Shown here: in pieces, positions 49,792 through 58,230 of the stretch | Layout: the number at the start of each line of letters is the position of its first letter | How positions within the stretch are numbered: position 1 is the first letter of the stretch | Source: Virgibacillus indicus | Lineage (GTDB): Bacteria > Bacillota > Bacilli > Bacillales > Amphibacillaceae | NCBI RefSeq assembly: GCF_002266285.1 | Contig: NZ_NPMS01000008.1 | Span: forward strand, 1 to 64,000 | Length of the DNA: 64,000 bases | Direction: 5' to 3' | Position numbers and translations under genes: made by a program | The notes under the pieces: generated by a model | Seen by the model: only the letters and a program-made list of their open reading frames with translations | The model's database searches: none | Told to the model about the DNA's origin: nothing

Positions 49792-51273
49792 ATGAAGCAA
49801 CATCAACAAACGCTAAAATCAGTTATATTACTAAACATTGATTCATTGATGTCTAAACCTTTGGAAGTAGCTGTCCAAACCGGGAAAGCTCCTGCCCCGC
49901 AATATTTGATGGAAAACGGTAATTATATACCAAATATGGTTACTTCGTTTCCAACCATGTCAGTAACGATTGACAGCAGTCTCTTAACTGGAGCTTATGC
50001 AGATAAACACTGCATTCCGGGATTAAATTGGTTTGACACTTCAGAAAAACAGTTCATTAACTACGGGACGGGATTTCGGGAAACATTTAGGATAGGCATG
50101 CGGCGATCTGTTCATAACATGCTCTACCGACTGAACAATGAGCATTTAAGTAGTAGAGTTACTACAATTTATGAGGAATTGGCTGACAAGGGGATTCCCT
50201 CTGCTTCGATTAATTCCTTTGTTTACCGTGGAAATACACCCCAGCTATTACATGTCCCTCGATTACTCAGCACATTAACTCACTTTAAAGACGGTGAGTG
50301 GACAACCAAAGCCACATCTATTTTCTCGCTAGGCACCTTTTCCAAACTACGATCGAAAAGTGTCCCAATGCAAATAGCAGCCGGAAATTATAAATATACG
50401 GCCAGAGAGATTCGACACTTAATTCGTAAAAGCAAACTTCCAGGGTTTACTTTTTGTATATTTCAGGATATGGATGCACGCATTCATTTTAAAGGCCCAA
50501 TGGATATAAAAGGGATTGCCAGGATTGATAAGGAAATTCAAAAGGTGTTGAATTTGTATCCGAGCTGGGAAGAAGCACTTGGCCGTAATATATGGATGGT
50601 TATGGGAGATAATGGTCATGCTCCAATGGGTAGCAAGTACCGTGATTTTATTATTGATTTACGTAAAATACTGAAAAAATACCGAATAGCTAAAATTCAG
50701 CGGCCGGTATCCCAAAAAAGCCAGCTTGTTTTAAGTGTAAACCAACGTATGGCTTATATCTATGTACTGGATAAAAACCTCCCTCTATCCACTATTGTCG
50801 AACATCTTAAAAATGATCAGCGTATCGATATTATTGCCTGGAAGAATGAGGGGTCGGTTAACGTCGTATCGGGCATGAGAGAGGGTTCATTGCAATATCA
50901 CCCAGGAGGAGAATATAAGGATATATATGATCAACGATGGAGCCTGGATGGAGATGCTAAGCTGGTGGATTTAAACATAACAAATGATAAAAGGGTGTCC
51001 TACGGGGATTATCCAGATGCGTTAGCTAGGATTTATGGAGCATTGCACTCCCATTCAGGACGTTTCATTGTGGTTAATGCCAAACCTGGGTGTGAATTTA
51101 AAGCTCAATCTACACCATTTCATCTTGGAGGTGCGGCTCACGGTTCATTGCATAAACAAGAATCACTTGTACCGTTGGTGATTGCAGGGACAGCCCTTAA
51201 ACCTAATTTTCCACGTCTTGTAGATATGAAAGAGCTGATACTTCGGATGCTTCTTTACTCGAACGAGGATTAA
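49792..51273 (+). CDS. Alkaline-phosphatase-superfamily phosphodiesterase
   Basis: 493 residues. Type I phosphodiesterase/nucleotide pyrophosphatase fold: LLNIDSLMSKPLE with the first metal Asp, nucleophile Thr in TSFPTMSVTIDSSLLTG, then VMGDNGHAPMG with the metal Asp-Asn/His and a late His in FHLGGAAHGSLH. No signal peptide is seen, so it appears cytoplasmic. ATG 49792 follows GAGGATGAT. The substrate is unknown. Confidence 0.82.
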   Translation: MKQHQQTLKSVILLNIDSLMSKPLEVAVQTGKAPAPQYLMENGNYIPNMVTSFPTMSVTIDSSLLTGAYADKHCIPGLNWFDTSEKQFINYGTGFRETFRIGMRRSVHNMLYRLNNEHLSSRVTTIYEELADKGIPSASINSFVYRGNTPQLLHVPRLLSTLTHFKDGEWTTKATSIFSLGTFSKLRSKSVPMQIAAGNYKYTAREIRHLIRKSKLPGFTFCIFQDMDARIHFKGPMDIKGIARIDKEIQKVLNLYPSWEEALGRNIWMVMGDNGHAPMGSKYRDFIIDLRKILKKYRIAKIQRPVSQKSQLVLSVNQRMAYIYVLDKNLPLSTIVEHLKNDQRIDIIAWKNEGSVNVVSGMREGSLQYHPGGEYKDIYDQRWSLDGDAKLVDLNITNDKRVSYGDYPDALARIYGALHSHSGRFIVVNAKPGCEFKAQSTPFHLGGAAHGSLHKQESLVPLVIAGTALKPNFPRLVDMKELILRMLLYSNED

Positions 51274-51341
51274 CAATTGTACAAGTAAAACCGGACTACG
51301 GGAAATATACAGATAAAAATATTCATTAGATTATCAAAATT

Positions 51342-51375
51342 AAGCCTGACTGTTTTTGCCAGTCGGGCTTTTAGA
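51342..51375 (+). terminator. Terminator after the phosphodiesterase gene
   Basis: AAGCCTGACTG pairs with CAGTCGGGCTT around a 7-nt loop and is followed by TT. Confidence 0.75.
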
Positions 51376-51486
51376 CTGTCTGATTGTCCATTCCATGATA
51401 TAATTGAAATAATTGTGTTTAAAGGATAGACTGATTTTTTAACCCTTTAAATACATGTTTTACAGTTCTGGGGTGGATATTAGAAG

Positions 51487-52422
51487 ATGAATAAAAAGAC
51501 ATACGCTTCGAAAGAAAATACAGGTTCGAATCAAATTGGCAACCAAAAAAGATCATTAATTTCCGATATAAAAGCACTTATCAAATCAAGTGTATTGATT
51601 GCAAATGTATTGCCCGTTTTTGCCGGATTCTGGCTGGCACTTTATTTTACCAATTCATCCATTGCGGATTATTTGGGTGTCTTTCTATTAACTCTAGTTG
51701 GAAGTACACTGGTAATGGCAGGGGCGCTTGTCATGAACAATTGGTATGATACTGACATTGATACAGTTATGAAAAGAACGCAGAAGCGCCCGACAGTTAC
51801 CGGAAACTTCTCATTAAAATCTGTGTTAATAACAGGAATTGCTTTGACGGTACTTGGATTTAGTTTGCTATTGTTTACTACAGTGGAGACAATCATATAT
51901 ACATTTATCGGATGGTTTACCTATGTTGTATTGTATACGATGTGGTCGAAACGCAAATATACATTAAATACAGTGATTGGGAGCATTTCCGGTGCAGTCA
52001 CACCATTAATTGGCTGGGCAGCAGTTGATTCTGCCTTTCATATAGTGCCGATCGTTCTGTTTCTGCTTGTTTTTATCTGGCAAATGCCGCATACATTTGT
52101 TATTGCAATGAAAAAATGCAAGGAATATAAAGCTGCAGGCATTCCAATGCTTCCAGTAGTGCATGGTTTTGAATTTACCAAACGTCAAATTGTTATATAT
52201 GTTGCCTGTCTGCTGCCATTGCCATTCTTTTTGGCACAGCTGGGAACAGTGTTTATTGTGATTGCAACAATACTTAATCTTGCCTGGATTGTATTGGCAA
52301 TAAGCGGCTTTTTTATGAAGAATGATTTAAAATGGGCACATATGAATTTTCTTTACTCGGTTAACTATTTAATGATACTATTCCTGCTGACAATTATTTT
52401 GACATTGCCAGCTTTTAGTTAA
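51487..52422 (+). CDS. ctaB: Protoheme IX farnesyltransferase (heme O synthase)
   Basis: UbiA-family membrane prenyltransferase that makes heme O for cytochrome oxidases. 311 residues with about nine helices. The first Asp-rich motif is NNWYDTDIDTVMKRTQKRP near 95; the second region contains FIWQMPHTFVIAMKKCKEYKAAGIPMLPV. The start is ATG 51487 behind a weak GGGGTGG. It is an orphan copy; no ctaA or cta oxidase genes lie nearby. Confidence 0.9.
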   Translation: MNKKTYASKENTGSNQIGNQKRSLISDIKALIKSSVLIANVLPVFAGFWLALYFTNSSIADYLGVFLLTLVGSTLVMAGALVMNNWYDTDIDTVMKRTQKRPTVTGNFSLKSVLITGIALTVLGFSLLLFTTVETIIYTFIGWFTYVVLYTMWSKRKYTLNTVIGSISGAVTPLIGWAAVDSAFHIVPIVLFLLVFIWQMPHTFVIAMKKCKEYKAAGIPMLPVVHGFEFTKRQIVIYVACLLPLPFFLAQLGTVFIVIATILNLAWIVLAISGFFMKNDLKWAHMNFLYSVNYLMILFLLTIILTLPAFS

Positions 52423-52508
52423 ATGTCTGAATTTGTTGCCGAATTATTAGAGATAGTGATACTATTAGATGAGCATCGTAATTTTTTATTTTAAATGGAG
52501 GCTTTAAA

Positions 52509-52790
52509 ATGGCTACAATAAATAAAGGGGCAAATAAATTTTACGTAGGAGACGACATTAAAGATCCATTGGCAGAAATTACATTCATCGAAAATGGAGA
52601 TGCACGAATAGTTGTTGACCATACCTTTGTATCGGACGAGCTTAGGGGTCAGGGTATTGCAGGAATGCTGGTGGAACAGGTTGTTATGTATGCACGGGAA
52701 AAAGGTAAAAAGATTAAACCTTTATGTCCATACGCTAAAAGTAAATTAGAGAAAACATCATCCTTTCATGACGTGCTGGAAGAAGAGTAA
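52509..52790 (+). CDS. Small GNAT-like acetyltransferase (YjdJ type)
   Basis: 93 residues covering the compact GCN5-related fold of this subfamily: FYVGDDIKDPLAEITFIENG, then VDHTFVSDELRGQGIAGMLVEQVV with the acetyl-CoA loop RGQGIA, and IKPLCPYAKSKLEK at the end. ATG 52509 follows TGGAGG. The substrate is unknown. Confidence 0.85.
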   Translation: MATINKGANKFYVGDDIKDPLAEITFIENGDARIVVDHTFVSDELRGQGIAGMLVEQVVMYAREKGKKIKPLCPYAKSKLEKTSSFHDVLEEE

Positions 52791-52806
52791 ACTTCATAGA
52801 TATAGA

Positions 52807-52840
52807 AATCAGGATTTCTTTAGATTTCCTGATTTTTTTG
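52807..52840 (+). terminator. Terminator after the GNAT gene
   Basis: AATCAGGA pairs with TCCTGATT, followed by TTTTT. Confidence 0.8.
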
Positions 52841-52865
52841 TGTTAGAAAAGGAGGAGTGACCTTT

Positions 52866-53096
52866 ATGTACCTGACCATTTCGGAAACTGCAGAATACCT
52901 ATCGATAGAAGAATCAAAGGTTAAAGCATTAGTTCTGCAGGGACGCATTCGCTCCATTCATGATGGCGAGCAATACCTTATTAATAAAGAACAATTCACC
53001 ACACATTTTGAACAGGTAGAAAAATACAGGAAAATGATTCAGGATTATCTGAATGAGCCAATTCCTGAAGATATCGATGTCAAAGATGAAGACTAG
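52866..53096 (+). CDS. Small helix-turn-helix protein (excisionase/HTH_17-like)
   Basis: 76 residues. The N-terminal half YLTISETAEYLSIEESKVKALVLQGRIRSIHDGEQYLI is a winged-helix excisionase-type DNA-binding fold; the C-terminal half is acidic. ATG 52866 follows AAAGGAGGAG; a GTG at 52857 lies inside the ribosome site. No integrase is adjacent, so a phage role is not supported. Confidence 0.7.
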   Translation: MYLTISETAEYLSIEESKVKALVLQGRIRSIHDGEQYLINKEQFTTHFEQVEKYRKMIQDYLNEPIPEDIDVKDED

Positions 53097-53184
53097 ATTT
53101 GCTATATAAGAACAGTTATTTTATGTTAGGTGTACACATTATATTAAAATGTATTCCTAACATTTTTAAGAGGAGCATACAAAT

Positions 53185-54105
53185 ATGTCAAAAAGACAGC
53201 ATGCTGGAAAAAAACGAAAAGAGAATTCGCTGGTATATACAGTTAAAGAAAAAACAGAGCTATTACCATTTTTATTGGAAGCCATGTCAAACCGCAGTCG
53301 AAATTCAGTTAAATCCATTTTGACGAGAGGCCAGGTAACGGTTGATGATCATATTGAAACAAAACACAATTATCCACTGAAACCTGGACAAACTGTTACC
53401 ATTTTAAAAAATAAAGCTGCAATTAAAGAAAGCATCCTAATTGGTATGTCCATTTTATATGAGGATGATGATATTATCGTTATCAATAAGGAAGCTGGCT
53501 TACTTTCGATTGCAACTGAAAAAGAAAAGAAACAAACAGCACACCATCAGTTAATGGATTATGTTCGAAAGGAAAATCCGGAGAATAGAATCTTTGTTGT
53601 ACACCGGTTGGATAAAGATACATCAGGGGTTATGATGTTTGCAAAAAGTGAAAAAGTGAAGCGGGATCTGCAGCGTAATTGGAAGGATAGTGTAAAAGAG
53701 CGTACCTATGCTGCACTTGTCGAAGGACAAGTAGAGAAGCAGGAAGGGTATATTTCATCCTGGCTAAGGGAAAGCAAGACTCGTCTAATGTACTCCAGTC
53801 AAACTAAAAATGACGGGCTCCATGCAATTACCCGATATAAAGTAATCCAATCGAATAAAGATTTTTCCTTGCTTGACGTACAGCTTGAGACTGGTCGCAA
53901 AAACCAAATTCGTGTCCACATGCAGGACCTGGGTTATCCGGTTGTTGGAGATAAGAAGTATGGTTCCAAAACGAATGAAATTGGACGGCTGGGTCTTCAT
54001 GCGAAGGTGCTATCGTTTAACCACCCAACAACAGGACAGTTATTGCTATTCAAGGCAGATGTTCCAAAATCCTTTTTAGCAAAATCGAAATTTGTGAAAA
54101 ATTAA
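53185..54105 (+). CDS. RluA-family pseudouridine synthase
   Basis: 306 residues. An N-terminal S4-like domain (SRNSVKSILTRGQVTVDDH) is followed by the catalytic domain: DIIVINKEAGLLSIAT, the Asp motif VVHRLDKDTSGVMMFAKS near 145, and LETGRKNQIRVHMQDLGYPVVGDKKYG. ATG 53185 follows AAGAGGAG. The target site (rRNA or tRNA) is not assigned. Confidence 0.92.
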   Translation: MSKRQHAGKKRKENSLVYTVKEKTELLPFLLEAMSNRSRNSVKSILTRGQVTVDDHIETKHNYPLKPGQTVTILKNKAAIKESILIGMSILYEDDDIIVINKEAGLLSIATEKEKKQTAHHQLMDYVRKENPENRIFVVHRLDKDTSGVMMFAKSEKVKRDLQRNWKDSVKERTYAALVEGQVEKQEGYISSWLRESKTRLMYSSQTKNDGLHAITRYKVIQSNKDFSLLDVQLETGRKNQIRVHMQDLGYPVVGDKKYGSKTNEIGRLGLHAKVLSFNHPTTGQLLLFKADVPKSFLAKSKFVKN

Positions 54106-54112
54106 AAAATAA

Positions 54113-54143
54113 TTGAATCTCACGTTACGTAACCATGTATAAT
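54113..54143 (+). promoter_or_regulatory. MerR-type promoter with 19-bp spacer
   Basis: TTGAAT and TATAAT are separated by 19 bp. The spacer holds the palindrome GTTACGTAAC within CTCACGTTACGTAACC. Over-long spacers with a central dyad are the hallmark of promoters activated by MerR regulators. Confidence 0.75.
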
Positions 54144-54177
54144 GAAAGATAATGATTCGTAACGGAGGTTCTTTTTT

Positions 54178-54297
54178 ATGTATTCGATTGGAAGGTTGGC
54201 AAAAATAACGAGCTGTACTGTTCGAACTTTATCAGGAAAGCTCAGGAATATTATTTTCACCAGCAGGCAGGTGGGGACCAATGAACAAAAAGCATAA
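54178..54297 (+). pseudogene. Truncated MerR-family regulator, 39 codons
   Basis: ATG 54178 follows CGGAGG. MYSIGRLAKITSCTVRTL is a MerR helix-turn-helix start. It then departs from the family where a turn like RYYDEIGLL is expected and stops after 39 codons, overlapping the next gene by 17 nt. Promoter and ribosome site are intact. A regulator shortened by an internal deletion is the simplest reading; an expressed microprotein is possible. Confidence 0.65.
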
Positions 54298-54934
54298 AAA
54301 CCTGGTTTTCCTAGACCTGATTTGCTATGCGGCAATTCCTTATTTAATTTGGAATTATGGCAGGGAGCCATTGGGTGATTATCTGGCAATTCTTTTATCC
54401 ACAATACCTGGATTCATTTATACGATTTACCGGTTTATAATAGAAAAGCAGTTTAATATAGCCGGGTTTTTTATCCTTAGTTCACTTCTTATCAGTACAG
54501 CTGTGAATTTACTCTCTTCTTCAGCAGAATCGATGCTTTGGAACCAGGTTTATTTAGGGTTTGGCTATGCAGCAATTTATCTGTTATCAATTGTTTTCAG
54601 AAAACCATTAGCATTATACTTCGCTGTAGACTGGGCATACCTGCAGGGATATCGAAGGAAAGACAGCAAAAGATTGTACTATTCAAAAGGCATCTTTATG
54701 TGGTATCAGCTTCTAACCCTGTTATTTGTTGTGCGCGGCATTTTTCAAAATGGCCTAAAGGCCTGGCTGATAAACATTTATGGTGCTGATGGTTATGGAA
54801 AAATGCTTATTTACATGAATATAAGCGGTTGGACATTTGGTGTTTTGATAACCTTGGGTTTTATACTGATTGGTGTTAAAATAAATAATTATATAAAAGA
54901 GATTCAGCGTTTTCAGACAGAAGAAGCGCAATAG
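54281..54934 (+). CDS. VC0807-like membrane protein
   Basis: 217 residues with five or six membrane segments. FLDLICYAAIPYLIWNYGREPLGDYLAILLS and PGFIYTIYRFI match the VC0807-like family, often found next to MerR-type regulators. ATG 54281 follows AGGTGGGG inside the truncated merR frame. The cognate regulator is probably the broken gene in front. The function is unknown. Confidence 0.72.
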   Translation: MNKKHKNLVFLDLICYAAIPYLIWNYGREPLGDYLAILLSTIPGFIYTIYRFIIEKQFNIAGFFILSSLLISTAVNLLSSSAESMLWNQVYLGFGYAAIYLLSIVFRKPLALYFAVDWAYLQGYRRKDSKRLYYSKGIFMWYQLLTLLFVVRGIFQNGLKAWLINIYGADGYGKMLIYMNISGWTFGVLITLGFILIGVKINNYIKEIQRFQTEEAQ

Positions 54935-54949
54935 GGAAAGGAGATGTTT

Positions 54950-55198
54950 ATGCTTAAGTACATAGGCTTTACCGTAATATTCATTGGCACGTATCTTCTG
55001 TTGCAAATCATCACCGGGGTAGTTTCCACCATGTTTTACACACCCGATGTTTCCACTGTTTTGGAAACGGGGAAAATATTCCCGGACAAAATTGAGTTTG
55101 GAAACACAGATCCGCTGCTTGTAATTCTTTTCGGGATTATTTCATTTTGTGTGGCAATCGCTGTCATGAAATTTTTTAAGGTTATAGCAAAACAATAG
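54950..55198 (+). CDS. Small membrane protein
   Basis: 82 residues with two hydrophobic helices (about 3-27 and 56-76) and a loop between them that should face outside. ATG 54950 is 6 nt after AAAGGAG; the ATG at 54944 is too close. It is 15 nt downstream of the VC0807-like gene and shares its terminator. I do not recognise the family. Confidence 0.6.
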   Translation: MLKYIGFTVIFIGTYLLLQIITGVVSTMFYTPDVSTVLETGKIFPDKIEFGNTDPLLVILFGIISFCVAIAVMKFFKVIAKQ

Positions 55199-55199
55199 G

Positions 55200-55232
55200 A
55201 AAGGGATGAGCTGCCGATGCCCATCCCTTTTA
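55200..55232. terminator. Bidirectional terminator between convergent genes
   Basis: AAAGGGATG and CATCCCTTT form a perfect 9-bp stem with T on the right and A on the left. It overlaps the stop of the minus-strand peptidase. Confidence 0.75.
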
Positions 55233-56216
55233 AATTGGTGCTTTTTCCACTGACCTTCCTTTTCTTCCATCTGTTGTTTCTGCATGTTGAAGTGATCGGA
55301 TCACTGATTCCTCGGTAGTTTCAATAACGGCCTGAAACAGCTGGTTCATGACCGGATGATCATCGCGGATAAATGTCAATAACTCTGAATGTGTTTTCGC
55401 ATTGTGGTCGTATGAATTGGCTGTGGAAAAGGCGATAGCGATATCCCCGCTGCCATTGTCGATATTGCTTCCAGTTCGACCCAGCCCTGCTGCACATCGC
55501 TTGGCGAGTCTCTTTAATTGCCGGTCATACAGTGGTGCATCTGTTGCGATAATCATCATGATCGATCCATCGGGTGTGTTTACTTTTTTTGGTTTCCAAT
55601 CTGCAAATAAAGCCTCTTCACGTTTACCAAAGTTACTTAATACAAGGCAGCCAACCGTATATACTTCCTCACCTACGGTTACTGTTCGTGAAGAAGTTCC
55701 GATTCCACCTTTATATCCAAAACAGACCATGCCCTTCCCAGCTCCCACAGCACCTTCTTCAACTGGGTTTCCATTAGCCTTCTTAATTGCCTGAACAGCA
55801 TGTTCCGGCTTTACTGCCTGCTTTCGAATGGAATTTAAATAGCCGTCATTGCATTCTCCTACAACGATATTAACGGTGCTTGTTGTGTCACCAATTTCCT
55901 TTGTAGAGTCGACCATATATTGCAGCGTTCCTTGGAGAACAGCCCCAACACTAAATGTATTTGTCAGCATAATTGGAGATTCCAGCAGCCCGAGTTCCAC
56001 GATTTGTATCAAACCGGCAGTTTTTCCATATCCATTGATCACGGTACATCCTGCACGTGTCTTTTTGTTAAAAAGATTTCCATCATGCGGCAGAATGGCA
56101 GTTACGCCAGTACAGATTGTGTCCTCTTCATTTATCTTTTCAGACAAGGTGACATGGCCAACCTGCACTCCTTTGACATCAGTTATACAATTGAATTTTC
56201 CTTTTGAGAGAGTCAT
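55230..56216 (-). CDS. P1-family aminopeptidase (DmpA-like, self-processing)
   Basis: 328 residues from ATG 56216 (minus strand), which follows AAAGGAAGAG. ITDVKGVQVGHVTL is the family N-terminus. The cleavage region reads GAVGAGKGMVCFGYKGGIGTSSR, where the first residue after GGIG becomes the N-terminal nucleophile. ALYDRQLKRLAKRCAAGLGRTG-like sequence follows. The frame stays open upstream for 55 more codons to an ATG at 56381 that also has AAGGGATG before it. Confidence 0.85.
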   Translation of the reverse strand: MTLSKGKFNCITDVKGVQVGHVTLSEKINEEDTICTGVTAILPHDGNLFNKKTRAGCTVINGYGKTAGLIQIVELGLLESPIMLTNTFSVGAVLQGTLQYMVDSTKEIGDTTSTVNIVVGECNDGYLNSIRKQAVKPEHAVQAIKKANGNPVEEGAVGAGKGMVCFGYKGGIGTSSRTVTVGEEVYTVGCLVLSNFGKREEALFADWKPKKVNTPDGSIMMIIATDAPLYDRQLKRLAKRCAAGLGRTGSNIDNGSGDIAIAFSTANSYDHNAKTHSELLTFIRDDHPVMNQLFQAVIETTEESVIRSLQHAETTDGRKGRSVEKAPI

Positions 56217-56502
56217 TAGAAAACTCTTCCTTTCTTGATTACTGTTTTTAGTTATCATCTTGCCAAGTTCTTCTATACAGCCAAGTATACTTTCTATTAA
56301 CAGTGTTTCGCTACTATCAAGCTTTATCTCTCCATTATAATCACCAACCATCTTGTGAAATTGGACTTCACAACCGCACATTAGATTGCATCCCTTGTTG
56401 AAAAATGATGTGAATGTGAGGTCAGCCCTGATTAAATAGTTATTCGGCTAGTCCACACGAGCAAGTTGTTTTTTTAATACTATTAATTAGGAGGTGGATA
56501 TT

Positions 56503-56742
56503 TTGGATAAAGGAACAATTATTAGAACAGCAGTATTAGTGATCGCATTGGTGAATCAATTTTTAATTGCTGCAGGACTTAATCCAATACCTGGATCAGA
56601 AGCGTTGTGGGGTGAGGTAATTGCCACTGCATTTACTATGGTCGCAGCAGTAACTGCATGGTTTAAAAATAACTATGTGACTGCTAAGGGGAAACGTCAA
56701 AAAGAAGTATTGAAAGAAAAAGGCTTAACAAAAGCAAAATAA
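56503..56742 (+). CDS. Phage holin, SPP1 family
   Basis: 79 residues. The start is DKGTIIRTAVLVIALVNQFL, then a second hydrophobic segment and a charged tail ending KEVLKEKGLTKAK. This matches SPP1-type holins, which make membrane lesions for endolysin release. TTG 56503 lies 8 nt after AGGAGG; the GTG at 56494 overlaps that site. An amidase follows, forming a lysis cassette without other phage genes. Confidence 0.82.
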   Translation: MDKGTIIRTAVLVIALVNQFLIAAGLNPIPGSEALWGEVIATAFTMVAAVTAWFKNNYVTAKGKRQKEVLKEKGLTKAK

Positions 56743-56793
56743 GGCACTCAATCGAATGTCTTGTAATAAATTTATGGAAGGGAGTTGATTTAA

Positions 56794-57695
56794 ATGGGGC
56801 TATACCAATATTAATTATTGACCCCGGTCATGGAGGAAAAGACCCGGGTGGTGGAATAAATAAATATTGGAAAGAAAAAGATATGGTGCTGGATATATCT
56901 CTTTATCAATACAACCGATTTAAAGATTTGGGTGTGCCAATTGCAATAACACGTACTACTGATAAATATCTAGATTCGGGGACAAGAAGTGCAATAGTCC
57001 GAAACAGTGGGGCAAAGGATTGCATTTCAAACCATATTAATTCAGGTGGCGGTCAGGGAGCAGAGATGATCCACTCAATTTTTAATGATGGAAAAATGGC
57101 TCAGGCAATAGCTGATGGTTTAAAAGAGGCCGGTCAAAACGTCAGACGTGTGTTTACCCGGAAATCGGGTAGTGGTGACTACTACTACATGCATCGTGAA
57201 ACAGGCAATGTATCTACAACAATAGTCGAATATGGCTTTGCTGATAATAAAACAGACACGGACCGAATCAGGAAACATTGGAAAAAGTATGCTGAATCAG
57301 TTGTCAGATCGTATTGCGAGTATAGAGGGCATAAATATTCGGCTCCTGGTAAACCATTGCCTGGACTAGTAATAGATGGACGCTTAGGCAAAAACACTAC
57401 AATAGCATGGCAAAAAGCTATGGGTACACCAGCGGATGGTATTATAAGCGGCCAGTACAGGAATAGCAGTACGAAGCCTATTTTAAGTGTGGATTTTGGG
57501 CCTGAATATACTGGCAGCATATTAATTAAAGCGTGGCAGCGCAAAATAGGCGCAAAGCCGGATGGATTTATCGGTCCGGAAACGATCCGGAAATCTCAAA
57601 AGTATTTAGGTACGCCTGTCGATGGTGAAATATGGAACCCAAGTGCGATGGTAAAAGAGTTACAGCGCAGGTTAAATAAAGGCACATTGGTTTAA
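56794..57695 (+). pseudogene. N-acetylmuramoyl-L-alanine amidase with frameshifted start
   Basis: Amidase_3 endolysin. The catalytic domain begins with PILIIDPGHGGKDPGGG, then CISNHINSGGGQGAE and TIVEYGFADNKTD supply the zinc and catalytic residues. Two peptidoglycan-binding segments follow (about 170-300: TIAWQKAMGTPADGII, KAWQRKIGAKPDGFIGPETI). The natural start ATG 56794, after AAGGGAG, runs into a stop after six codons. Adding one G to the GGGG at 56796-56799 restores the frame. Otherwise translation could only begin at 56883, without the first zinc His. This may be a real frameshift, slippage or a sequence error. Confidence 0.8.
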
Positions 57696-57742
57696 AATAA
57701 AAAGGAACATCTTTTTCATAAGTTTTGTTGTTACAACGGCAT

Positions 57743-57776
57743 ATTGTTGACGATATGCTCACTTTTCGTCAACAAT
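57743..57776. repeat. Perfect inverted repeat after the amidase
   Basis: ATTGTTGACG and CGTCAACAAT, 10 bp each, are separated by 14 nt with no T run. It could be a protein-binding site or a remnant of the phage region. Confidence 0.45.
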
Positions 57777-57814
57777 TATCCAAAATGACAATATTAAAAA
57801 ACCAAAAAGTAACA

Positions 57815-57843
57815 TAGACAACTCTAATCAATTGCGGTATAAT
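57815..57843 (+). promoter_or_regulatory. Promoter of the rib operon
   Basis: TAGACA and TATAAT are separated by 17 bp, about 37 bp before the FMN riboswitch. Confidence 0.75.
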
Positions 57844-57879
57844 CGCTTTTAAGTTATACAACTTACAACTTCATAATTT

Positions 57880-58028
57880 AATTTCCTTCGGGGTCGGGTG
57901 AAATTCCCAATCGGCGGTGTTGAAGCAATGCTTCTTAGTCCGTGACCCGTGCGGCTTCTTGAGCCAAGCGGTGGATCTGGTGAAACTCCAGAGCCGACAG
58001 TTATAGTCTGGATGGGAGAAGGAATTTT
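57880..58028 (+). promoter_or_regulatory. FMN riboswitch (RFN element)
   Basis: The conserved RFN blocks are present: GGGGTCGGGTGAAATTCCCAA, GGCGGT, CCGTGACCCG, GCGGTGGATCTGGTGAAACT and GCCGACAG with AGTCTGGATGGGAGAAGG. P1 is TTTCCTTC with GAAGGAA. It lies upstream of a terminator and ribE. Confidence 0.97.
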
Positions 58029-58148
58029 AGGTAAGCACTTTATTATAATAAGGGTGACTTCCATAGAACTGTACATTTTTCTGTACACGTTATTTTGGTA
58101 CACCTATTTTTGGATTAGTGCTTGAAATTTAAAATTCTACCCTTACGC

Positions 58149-58177
58149 CTCTGAAGCTGATTCAGAGGTTTTTTTGA
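58149..58177 (+). terminator. FMN-controlled terminator before ribE
   Basis: CCTCTGAA pairs with TTCAGAGG and is followed by TTTTTTT. Confidence 0.88.
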
Positions 58178-58230
58178 TTTCTAAAAAGGGAGGTTCATAA
58201 TATACAAAGGTTTATGAAAGGAAGAGGTAA

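Noticed and set aside
52866..53096. Excisionase-like protein as part of a prophage with the holin/amidase
   Set aside because: It is 3.4 kb away with housekeeping genes in between and no integrase; the fold is common outside phages.
55402..55794. 130-codon frame antisense to the P1 peptidase
   Set aside because: It mirrors the peptidase codons, lacks a ribosome site and has no family features.
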